Source: an uncultured Mycoplasmatota bacterium (lineage in GTDB: Bacteria; Bacillota_I; Bacilli_A; RF39; UBA660). Taken from it: a DNA stretch of 64,000 nt. The stretch spans positions 1 to 64,000 of the forward strand of contig CAMZCT010000004.1 of NCBI GenBank assembly GCA_947305065.1, in the 5' to 3' direction. Below the pieces are notes generated by a model. That model saw only the letters and a list, made by a program, of their open reading frames with translations, made no database searches and was not told the origin of the DNA. This document shows, in pieces, positions 44,660 through 51,854 of this stretch; position 1 is the stretch's first letter; each line of letters starts with the position of its first letter. The position numbers and the translations under genes are program-made.

Positions 44660-46513
44660 ATGAAAGAGTTATTTAATAGATTTTGTATATATTATTTAAA
44701 CCATTTTGATAAAAGATACTATAAAAAAATAATTAAAGATGCTAAGAATGCTAAATTTAATTATGAAGAAATAGATAAAAATGCTAAAGAATATACTGAT
44801 ATATTGAAGAATAAATTAAGTGAATTTAATTATAAAGGTTTAAAAAAAGAAGTATACGAAATGATTAATAAGTATATAAAAATAAAAGATGATATGGATG
44901 AAGGGGATAAAAAAGTTTATTTAGAAATATTAAGTAGTCTTTGTAATATATATGGTATTAATCTTCGAGATGAACTGAAGGATTATGTAACAGAATTAAT
45001 GAATCCAGAAGATGTATTTAAGGAATTGTTTAAGTGTTATATCGAAGATAAATCGAAAGAAGAAATAGAAAGAGTCAGAGTAAAATGTAAATCAGAATAC
45101 TTTGCTGATGTTGATGAAAGAGCTAGTACGCTGGCTAAAGACACGAAAAAAATGTGTAAAAAGTATAATTATGTAATTAATAATAAAAATAGTATAAATG
45201 AAACTATTAACAATTATATAATGAATAAAGACGGTTATAGTAATAGTGAAAAAGGTGAAATATTAAAGACTTTAGCTTTAGTAGCAAATATATATGATAT
45301 AAATCTTAAAGAAGAGATAGAAAAACGTTATAGAAACGAAAGAAAAGAGTTATCTTTTAAAGATGAAATCAATAACCCTTTAGATAATAATGCCTTGTTA
45401 ATATCTTATTTATATCAGAGATATCACAATTGTAGTTTTAATATAAGAGAATTACAAATACCTAATTACTATAAAATAAAGAATAATAAAGATGATGATT
45501 ATACAGAAACACAAGCTAAATTAATAAAGAAAATAATCACTATTTATTTGGATAAAATGAATAATTATGGTACTCAAGATATTAGTCCACTTTATATTAA
45601 TACACTAAGTATTGATGATATGACAAGATTGGATGAAATAGAAGAGGAAGAAATATTAGCATTTATAGATTATGTTAATAAGAGAATAGAAGAAGATATT
45701 GTTCTTAGAAAATTAAATATTAGTGACGTTTTATATCATTTTTTAGTATTTTTAGTAAGAACTACAGATATTTATAACCCAAATATTGGGGGAGCAGATA
45801 AAAACTTGTTCTTATTGAATGATAATAAAGAAAATATCGCTATACATATTGGAACAGTGAATAATGAAAAAACCTTTAAATTTTTGGCAAGATATATTAT
45901 CAAGTGTATTGAAAATAATGTTAGTTACAATATGAAAAATATTTTGGATGATAATCTTACTAGAGAAAGAACTATTTTATTGGCTAATAAAGATAATCTA
46001 TATACTAAGTTATCTATATTAGATGAGATTGGGTGTGAAAGTGAAGATATAATTGATAGTTTTGATAAACCAATTATATCTAGTGCTACGTATGATAATA
46101 AATATTATGGAATAAGTGTTTATAAAGTTGGGGAATTAGAATATAATGATTTCTTTGATAATGTAGCTGAAGTAGCATACTATAGATTATTAGCTAAATT
46201 AGAAGTTAATAAAGTACATAATGAAGATAGTTTGAAATTGTTAAATAGTTTTTTAGCTTTAGATAAAGTAGAGGGGAATAATCCTCTAGAAGCAATATAT
46301 GATGGTAATAGTTTTAATGATATTAAAGATGTAATTAATAGATATATTGTAGAAATAAGTAAGACTTTAGATATGTATATGGAATCTAGGGATAAAGTAC
46401 AAATCTTAGTAAAAGAATTTGGTAAAAGTATGGGGTACATTGCTAGTATTTGTATGAATAACAAAAAAAGCAATAAGATCAATATTGCTTTAAGTGACAA
46501 GGAGTTTGATTAA
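44660..46513 (+). CDS. Large hypothetical helical protein with an internal repeat, 617 aa
   Basis: Not recognised. Soluble, Lys/Glu/Asn-rich and helical. Two segments about 110 residues apart look like copies: INKYIKIKDDMDEGDKK...SSLCNIYGINLRDEL and INNYIMNKDGYSNSEKG...ALVANIYDINLKEEI. The C-terminal 250 residues are different and may form a separate domain (IAIHIGTVNNEKTFKFLARY, KYYGISVYKVGELEY). No signal peptide. GGTGATG selects ATG 44660. It stands between terminators, so no operon partner hints at the role. Confidence 0.6.
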   Translation: MKELFNRFCIYYLNHFDKRYYKKIIKDAKNAKFNYEEIDKNAKEYTDILKNKLSEFNYKGLKKEVYEMINKYIKIKDDMDEGDKKVYLEILSSLCNIYGINLRDELKDYVTELMNPEDVFKELFKCYIEDKSKEEIERVRVKCKSEYFADVDERASTLAKDTKKMCKKYNYVINNKNSINETINNYIMNKDGYSNSEKGEILKTLALVANIYDINLKEEIEKRYRNERKELSFKDEINNPLDNNALLISYLYQRYHNCSFNIRELQIPNYYKIKNNKDDDYTETQAKLIKKIITIYLDKMNNYGTQDISPLYINTLSIDDMTRLDEIEEEEILAFIDYVNKRIEEDIVLRKLNISDVLYHFLVFLVRTTDIYNPNIGGADKNLFLLNDNKENIAIHIGTVNNEKTFKFLARYIIKCIENNVSYNMKNILDDNLTRERTILLANKDNLYTKLSILDEIGCESEDIIDSFDKPIISSATYDNKYYGISVYKVGELEYNDFFDNVAEVAYYRLLAKLEVNKVHNEDSLKLLNSFLALDKVEGNNPLEAIYDGNSFNDIKDVINRYIVEISKTLDMYMESRDKVQILVKEFGKSMGYIASICMNNKKSNKINIALSDKEFD

Positions 46514-46546
46514 TAATAAAAACATCTATAAAATAAATAAATTAGA

Positions 46547-46555
46547 TGTTATAAT
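46547..46555 (+). promoter_or_regulatory. Extended -10 promoter
   Basis: TGTTATAAT, 21 bases before the next start codon. Confidence 0.55.
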
Positions 46556-46576
46556 CATATAGTAGGTGATTGTTAT

Positions 46577-47215
46577 ATGGCATCAGCAATTATTCATTTG
46601 TGTATTGCAAAAGAAGTTAATAAAGTATTGGGAATGGATGAAAAGTTGTTGTTCTTGGGAACAATTGCTCCAGATATTTCTAAACAAATTGGTCAAAGTA
46701 AAGAGATAAGTCATTTTTTAGATCATTCTAATGAAGATGACATTCCTAATATAGATAGATTTTTAAAAAAATATGAAGCTGAGTTAGAGCATCCTTTTGA
46801 AATGGGATATTTTATTCATTTACTTACTGATAAATATTGGTATAGAGATTATGTTTATAATTATATAGAAAGATATGCTTCTGAAAGTGGAAAGAAAGAT
46901 TTAACATATTCGGCTTTAAAACAATTAATATATGATGATTATACAAATATTAATATAGACTTAATTGACAAGTATGGATTGTCATTAGAATTATTCTATG
47001 AAGATTTTAAATATCCTAATAGTAAAATAACGGAAATACCTATGGATAAGTTGCCAATCATAGTTGAAAAAATGGGAATGATTATTCAAGAGAGTAAAGA
47101 GGAAAAGACATTTATTTTTGATACATATGATATAGTAAAGTTTATTGATGAAACTGTTAAATATATCATACGAGATATTCAAATATTAGGACTAAATAAG
47201 GTATCACAAGAGTGA
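46577..47215 (+). CDS. Zinc-dependent phospholipase C/S1-nuclease-fold-like protein
   Basis: A 212-aa protein of the type annotated as zinc-dependent phospholipase C family. It starts with IIHLCIAKEVNKVLG, then FLGTIAPDISK, a His/Asp-rich HFLDHSNEDD, and MGYFIHLLTDKYWYRDYV, where HLLTDKYW is a typical metal-binding helix. These proteins are common in gut Bacillota; enzyme activity is not established for this branch as far as I know. No signal peptide, so it appears cytoplasmic. AGGTGATTG ribosome site. Confidence 0.72.
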   Translation: MASAIIHLCIAKEVNKVLGMDEKLLFLGTIAPDISKQIGQSKEISHFLDHSNEDDIPNIDRFLKKYEAELEHPFEMGYFIHLLTDKYWYRDYVYNYIERYASESGKKDLTYSALKQLIYDDYTNINIDLIDKYGLSLELFYEDFKYPNSKITEIPMDKLPIIVEKMGMIIQESKEEKTFIFDTYDIVKFIDETVKYIIRDIQILGLNKVSQE

Positions 47216-47227
47216 TACCTTTTTTTA
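47198..47227. terminator. Bidirectional terminator
   Basis: AAGGTATCAC-AAGA-GTGATACCTT, a perfect 10-bp stem with T-run, between convergent genes. Confidence 0.88.
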
Positions 47228-47968
47228 ACTTAAAATATGTAATAGAAAGATACTTAAGCCAATCAGTACAGCCGAAATAGTTATGAAGATAGATACGATA
47301 TTTAAGTAACCAAAATTACCATCTTCTTCTCCTGTTTTATGAAGATTAGGATTGTTATAAGTTAGTACTTGTCCTTTATCAAAGCCCATAGATTCGTTAT
47401 AAGTTTCTAATACAGCGTTGCACTTAGCAACTACCTCTTCTTCAACACTATTAAGACAATCTTTCATAAGTTGTAACGTTGTTACAGCTCCTTCAATGTT
47501 TTTTACCCTTGTTTCAATATTAGGATTATGGTCATTTATCATTTTTTTTGTATTTTCTAAAAAAATGTTGATTTTTCCTATATCTTCAACAGAAAAATTA
47601 CCTTGGGATACAATAAGGGAAAATTCTTCATCATCGCTTAAAACGTTTTCAGTAGTATTATTTGCTGCTCTATTAGAGTCAGATATATTGCTTTTCACAG
47701 CGCTTTCACTATTTATACTTTCTTTTATTTCTTCTTTTGTAGTTGTCTCAGAAGATTTTTCTTCTTTAGTGTTTTCTAAAGCTTTAAATAGATTATCAGG
47801 AGTTAATTTTTCGTCAATGTCTCTAATAATCGTTTCTAAATCTATTTTATTAAGGTCGATGGTAACATTTCTAAATAAAAGATTAGTACCAACGATTTGT
47901 AAATCAGCGAATTGATTGGAATTGCTTAACGTTTGTATAATGATTTTATTCTTATCAAAATTATTCAT
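47225..47968 (-). CDS. Hypothetical C-tail-anchored membrane protein
   Basis: A 247-aa protein, not recognised. An N-terminal ~75-residue domain (NQFADLQIVGTNLLFRNV) is followed by a disordered Ser/Glu/Lys/Asn linker (about 70-115), a helical segment with coiled-coil character (about 125-195), and a single C-terminal TM (about 222-245) ending two residues from the stop. This is a tail-anchored layout with the bulk of the protein in the cytoplasm. AAGAAGGTAGAG ribosome site. Monocistronic and divergent from sufB. Confidence 0.6.
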   Translation of the reverse strand: MNNFDKNKIIIQTLSNSNQFADLQIVGTNLLFRNVTIDLNKIDLETIIRDIDEKLTPDNLFKALENTKEEKSSETTTKEEIKESINSESAVKSNISDSNRAANNTTENVLSDDEEFSLIVSQGNFSVEDIGKINIFLENTKKMINDHNPNIETRVKNIEGAVTTLQLMKDCLNSVEEEVVAKCNAVLETYNESMGFDKGQVLTYNNPNLHKTGEEDGNFGYLNIVSIFITISAVLIGLSIFLLHILS

Positions 47969-48032
47969 AATCTCTACCTTCTTTATAGTTTAATAATAAC
48001 ATAAAAAAGAATATTTTAAAATAGAAAATATA

Positions 48033-48041
48033 TGCTATAAT
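48033..48041 (+). promoter_or_regulatory. Extended -10 promoter of sufB
   Basis: TGCTATAAT. The expected transcription start (~48048) is at or near the candidate start codons, so the mRNA would have almost no leader. Confidence 0.6.
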
Positions 48042-48056
48042 ACCATTGTGATTGTG

Positions 48057-49349
48057 ATGAAAAAGGAATTGAATGAGGATTTTATCAGAAATCTTTCCAA
48101 AAAGAAGGGTGAACCTAAGTGGATGTTAGATTTTAGATTTAAATCTTATAAAAAATTTTTAGAATTAGATAATCCTAATTTTGGACCAAAAATAGATATA
48201 GATTTTTCCAAAATTAATTATTATAAATCGGATGTTAAGAAGATTACTGATGATTGGAAAAGGGTCAATTGTAGTATCAGAAATAGTTTTGATAAATTAG
48301 GAGTTATTGAAGCTGAAGAAAAATATTTAGGTGGAGTTACTAATCAATTTGAATCAGAAGTAGTTTATCATAATCAAAAGGTAGAAGACGGAGTTATTTT
48401 TACTTCGACTGATGAAGCTTTAAAGAAATATCCTGATTTGTTCAAACAATATTTTAATAGTTTGGTTAAGTATGATGAAAATAAATATACTGCTTTAAAT
48501 GGGGCAGTATGGAGTGGTGGTTCATTTATCTATATTCCTAAAGGAGTAAAAGTAGATAGACCATTACAAAGTTATTTTCGTATTGAAACAGAATCGTTAG
48601 GGCAATTTGAAAGAACAATTATAATTGTTGATGAAGGAGCAGATTTATCTTATATAGAAGGATGTACTGCTACGCAATATAGTACAACAGCATTACATGC
48701 TGGAGTAGTTGAAATATTTGTTAAAGAGAATGGACATTGTCGTTATTCGACGATTCAAAACTGGTCTACAGATGTTTATAATTTAGTTACTAAAAGATCT
48801 ATAGTAGAAAAGAATGCTATCATGGAATGGGTAGATGGTAATATTGGTAGTAAAGTAACGATGAAATATCCATCTTGTATATTAGTTGGTGAAGGAGCAA
48901 CTGGAAATTCAATTTCTATTGCCTATGCTAAAGAAGGACAATTTTTAGATGCGGGTGCTAAGATGATTCATTTAGCTCCTAATACTAAAAGTAATATAGT
49001 TAGTAAATCTATTGCTGAAGCGGGAGGTACTAGTAATTATAGAGGAACAACAAGAATTACTAAGAATGCTATTAATTCTAAAGCCAGCGTTAAATGTGAT
49101 ACTATTATTTTAGATAGTATGAGTAAAAGTGATACTTTTCCTAAAAATATAGTTGGTAATTCTTCTTCTGTGTTAGAACATGAAGCAACTATATCAAAAG
49201 TATCTCAAGAGAAGATGTTTTATTTAACAAGTAAAGGTTTAAGTGAAAATGCTGCTAAAGAATTATTAATAATGGGATTTATAAGTGATTTTAAAAAAGA
49301 ATTACCTATGGAATATGCTGTAGAGTTAAATAGGTTGTTAAAAGAATAA
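48057..49349 (+). CDS. sufB: Fe-S cluster assembly scaffold SufB
   Basis: About 430 aa, slightly short for SufB (~465). SufB forms the SufBC2D scaffold on which iron-sulfur clusters are built. Family segments: GGVTNQFESEVVYHN, WSGGSFIYIPKGVKVDRPL, IVDEGADLSYIEGCTA, NGHCRYSTIQNWS, and ENAAKELLIMGFISD near the end. Start ambiguous: GTG 48048 or ATG 48057, and no strong ribosome site, which fits a near-leaderless mRNA. No sufC, sufD, sufS or sufU is adjacent, which is unusual. Confidence 0.92.
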   Translation: MKKELNEDFIRNLSKKKGEPKWMLDFRFKSYKKFLELDNPNFGPKIDIDFSKINYYKSDVKKITDDWKRVNCSIRNSFDKLGVIEAEEKYLGGVTNQFESEVVYHNQKVEDGVIFTSTDEALKKYPDLFKQYFNSLVKYDENKYTALNGAVWSGGSFIYIPKGVKVDRPLQSYFRIETESLGQFERTIIIVDEGADLSYIEGCTATQYSTTALHAGVVEIFVKENGHCRYSTIQNWSTDVYNLVTKRSIVEKNAIMEWVDGNIGSKVTMKYPSCILVGEGATGNSISIAYAKEGQFLDAGAKMIHLAPNTKSNIVSKSIAEAGGTSNYRGTTRITKNAINSKASVKCDTIILDSMSKSDTFPKNIVGNSSSVLEHEATISKVSQEKMFYLTSKGLSENAAKELLIMGFISDFKKELPMEYAVELNRLLKE

Positions 49350-49380
49350 AAAAATTAAATATAGTAAAAAAAATTAAAGA

Positions 49381-49411
49381 AGACTTAAAATGATTTTTTG
49401 AGTCTTTTTTT
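49381..49411 (+). terminator. Terminator after sufB
   Basis: AGACTTAAAA pairs with TTTTGAGTCT (one G-U), then seven T. Confidence 0.82.
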
Positions 49412-49540
49412 GTGTTAGAAAAAGTTGTGCTTACTTACGAAATAGTTTTTTTGAACTTATTTAAATTTATAAACGTCTTTTTTCGTTGTTTGTTTTATTC
49501 TTCATCATTTGTTAGGATGACAAGCGAAAGGAGGGATGGA

Positions 49541-49894
49541 ATGTTAAATCAAGTGATTTTAGTAGGAAGATTAACTACTGATCCACAAGCAGAAACAACT
49601 GATAATGGTAAGAAGTTTTCACATATTACACTGGCGGTTCCTAGGAGCTTTAAAAATTCTGATGGAATATATGAAACTGATTTTATTCGTTGTACACTTT
49701 TTAGTGCTATTGCAGCTAATACTTCTGATTATTGTAAGAAGGGAGATATAGTTGGTATAAAAGGACGATTACAAGTAAGTTCATATAATGATGAAAAGGG
49801 AAATACTAAATATTCTACAGATGTTATTGCTGAAAAAGTCACATTTTTGACTAGTAAAGCCAGTGAATTAAATGATGAAGAAGAAGAGGAATAA
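49541..49894 (+). CDS. ssb: Single-stranded DNA-binding protein (short form)
   Basis: A 117-aa OB-fold protein: MLNQVILVGRLTTDP, ITLAVPRSFKN, DFIRCTLF, YCKKGDIVGIKGRLQ. It coats single-stranded DNA in replication and repair. It is shorter than usual (150-170): the flexible tail is reduced to NDEEEEE, and the C-terminal DDDIPF-type tip that recruits partner proteins is absent. It may be a secondary SSB or a minimal one. GAAAGGAGGGATG selects ATG 49541; the track's upstream extension has no ribosome site. Confidence 0.88.
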   Translation: MLNQVILVGRLTTDPQAETTDNGKKFSHITLAVPRSFKNSDGIYETDFIRCTLFSAIAANTSDYCKKGDIVGIKGRLQVSSYNDEKGNTKYSTDVIAEKVTFLTSKASELNDEEEEE

Positions 49895-49902
49895 AAAGTA
49901 AA

Positions 49903-50069
49903 TAATTGAATGTGTTATCACTAATCTTATATCTGTTATATCCCTTAAGAAATAACACATTCTTATCTTAGTTCAATTGTTCATTAGTTTTGCTCCCCTG
50001 TATAAACTAATTGTAAAAGGTTTAATCTGTTGTGATTAAACCTTTATCTATTGATGCTTTACAATTGAT
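49903..50069 (+). ncRNA. Candidate structured RNA between ssb and thyX
   Basis: The 317-base gap has no gene but many perfect inverted repeats: GAATGTGTTAT/ATAACACATTC (11 bp), ATTAGTTT/AAACTAAT (8 bp) around TGCTCCCCTGTAT, AAAGGTTTAATC/GATTAAACCTTT (12 bp), and AATTGTAAA/TTTACAATT (9 bp) enclosing the last hairpin. AATT on the far left can also pair with AATT near 49977. No T-run follows at once, so it is not simply a terminator. It could be a small RNA or a thyX leader. Strand is assumed from the neighbours. Confidence 0.45.
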
Positions 50070-50211
50070 GTGTAAATAATTGTAGTTCATAAACCGCTAT
50101 TTTTTAGGATGTTTTGAATAAATGTTTTTTAAATTTAGTAATTTCGCTTTTATTATTATTTTTATTGTGGTATTTTTCTTTTAAGGTAGAAGAGAAAAGG
50201 AGAGTTTTTTA

Positions 50212-51639
50212 ATGAAAATTATTATGCTTGGTAATGATACCAAAGAAGAAATTGAGAAAAGGTTGCGTATAGTGGCAACGGCCGGGAATCTATCCCGTGC
50301 TGATGGGACGGTAACGCAAGTTTATGAAACTAATAATGATTATGAAAATAATCTAAGATTAGCTAGAGCTATAGTTGGGTATGGACATAAATCTATATCA
50401 GAACATGATTATTTGGTTTTTGCTTTAGAAGATGTTACTCCTATTGTAGAACAAACAATTATTGGATATAGATTAACGTCATTTACCATAAAATCTAGGA
50501 GAAATGTCGATTTTAGAAATGTCGGATTTTATACTCCTGATTTTAAAGATAACGATGGTAATATTGTTGAAAAAAATGCATATTTGCAAAATATTTATAA
50601 AAACTATATGAATAGTTTGTTTAAAAAATATGGTGAGTTGGTTGATGAGGGATTACCAGTAGAAGATTGCCGATATATATTACCTTATTCATATCACAGT
50701 AATATTATTATGGGTTGTGATGCCAACGAACTTTTAAATATGACAAGCGATATGTTATATGGTAAGATATCTAACATTTCTGAGATACATGAACTTGGTG
50801 AAAAGTTAGCAGAAATGATAATTACTAAAGCTCCATATTTGTCTAGAGCTTTGGATAAAGAAGCTAAAAAAGATTATTACGAAGATAAGTTGTCATTTTT
50901 AGATAAAGAAGTTCAAATAGATAATAATGATTACCAATTATTGAATGAAGTTAAAATGATTGACTATACAAATAATGCTGACTGGAAAGTGTTAGTTTTA
51001 GCTATGATGGCAAGATATCAATATAGTTATGAAAAAGCAGAAGAAACATTACGTGAATTATGTAAACAGGATCCAGAAACGGAAAGAAATATAATGCAAG
51101 CTATTATTCACAAAAAGAATCAAAGGGAATTAGAGCAAGTTATTTATTCATTTCAAATGCCTATATCACTCGCTGTTTTAACACATATTACAAGACACAG
51201 AATGCATTCTTTACTAGTTCCAGACTTTGTTCCAATGTGGAATTTAGATAACTTTATTACTCCAGAAAGTATTAAAACAAACCACAAAAATGAGTTTAAT
51301 GATATATTTGCTAATAACAAAACTGTTAAAGATATGTTTAAAAGTTTTGGAATTAGAGATGAAGATTTGGTTTATTTCTATCTATCTGGTAATGCCTGCA
51401 ATATTACAACGACTATGAATGCTAGAACTTTGGAATGGATTAGTAGAATGAGATGTTGTAATAAAGCCCAATGGGAAATAAGAGAATTAGCAAACCAAAT
51501 GGTTGATTATGCTAAGGGTGTATCTCCTCTAATAGGCGAAGGTCTTGGACCAAATTGTAAAGTAAATGGTTTTTGCCCTGAAGGAAAAGATAGCTGCAAA
51601 GAAAGAGGAGTTGTAGTTTTCAAAAAAGAAATGAAATAG
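50212..51639 (+). CDS. thyX: Double-length ThyX-like flavin-dependent thymidylate synthase
   Basis: A 475-aa protein, twice the usual ThyX length. ThyX methylates dUMP to dTMP using FAD and methylene-tetrahydrofolate. The N-terminal half has GYRLTSFTIKSRRNVDF (87-97), the R-x2-S-x4-S-x-R nucleotide motif, then ILPYSYHSN. The C-terminal half has ITRHRMHSLLVPDF (328-333), where the second Ser and Arg are lost, but keeps NARTLEWISRMR and AQWEIRELA (403-425), the dUMP-binding end of ThyX. The two halves look like fused subunits with complementary active-site parts. A Cys cluster ends it (NCKVNGFCPEGKDSCKE). AAAAGGAGAG ribosome site. Confidence 0.83.
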   Translation: MKIIMLGNDTKEEIEKRLRIVATAGNLSRADGTVTQVYETNNDYENNLRLARAIVGYGHKSISEHDYLVFALEDVTPIVEQTIIGYRLTSFTIKSRRNVDFRNVGFYTPDFKDNDGNIVEKNAYLQNIYKNYMNSLFKKYGELVDEGLPVEDCRYILPYSYHSNIIMGCDANELLNMTSDMLYGKISNISEIHELGEKLAEMIITKAPYLSRALDKEAKKDYYEDKLSFLDKEVQIDNNDYQLLNEVKMIDYTNNADWKVLVLAMMARYQYSYEKAEETLRELCKQDPETERNIMQAIIHKKNQRELEQVIYSFQMPISLAVLTHITRHRMHSLLVPDFVPMWNLDNFITPESIKTNHKNEFNDIFANNKTVKDMFKSFGIRDEDLVYFYLSGNACNITTTMNARTLEWISRMRCCNKAQWEIRELANQMVDYAKGVSPLIGEGLGPNCKVNGFCPEGKDSCKERGVVVFKKEMK

Positions 51640-51660
51640 AAGCAAGTGCTTCTTTTTTCT
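51638..51660 (+). terminator. Terminator after thyX
   Basis: AGAAGC-AAGT-GCTTCT then T-run, overlapping the stop codon. Confidence 0.75.
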
Positions 51661-51741
51661 TTTTGCTGCATAATTAAGATGGTGATGAGATTGATAAAGC
51701 ATTCGAGCGGGTTGCTTTTCCATCTTCTAGTTATAAAATAT

Positions 51742-51766
51742 AATGACATTTATATGTCATTTTTTC
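51742..51766 (+). terminator. Second terminator-like hairpin
   Basis: AATGACAT-TTAT-ATGTCATT followed by T. The ~80 bases before it hold no convincing gene. Confidence 0.65.
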
Positions 51767-51796
51767 TTGGAAAAAGTTGTATTTTATAATACTTTT

Positions 51797-51805
51797 TGTT
51801 ATAAT
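51797..51805 (+). promoter_or_regulatory. Extended -10 promoter of the RNase J-like gene
   Basis: TGTTATAAT, 50 bases before the TTG start. Confidence 0.55.
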
Positions 51806-51854
51806 TACCTAGACATAAGCCTTTATAATTTTTTTAGAAAAGAGATGAATTTTT

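Noticed and set aside
46180-46500. 106-aa minus-strand ORF
   Set aside because: Antisense shadow of the 617-aa orphan gene; Leu/Ile/Ser-rich with no ribosome site.
47418-47915. 165-aa + strand ORF
   Set aside because: It lies wholly inside the minus-strand tail-anchored gene, has no ribosome site, and its Ser/Phe-rich sequence is what the reverse of a Lys/Glu-rich gene gives.
49412-49540. 43-residue N-terminal extension of SSB
   Set aside because: It begins in the T-run of the sufB terminator; GAAAGGAGGG directly precedes ATG 49541.
49903-50069. 6S RNA, SRP RNA or tmRNA in the structured gap
   Set aside because: The helices do not form the long rod of 6S RNA; no SRP tetraloop region, tRNA-like end or encoded CCA is present. 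Left as an unassigned candidate.
51507-51749. Two overlapping minus-strand ORFs near the thyX end
   Set aside because: They overlap each other and thyX, and have no ribosome site or family resemblance.
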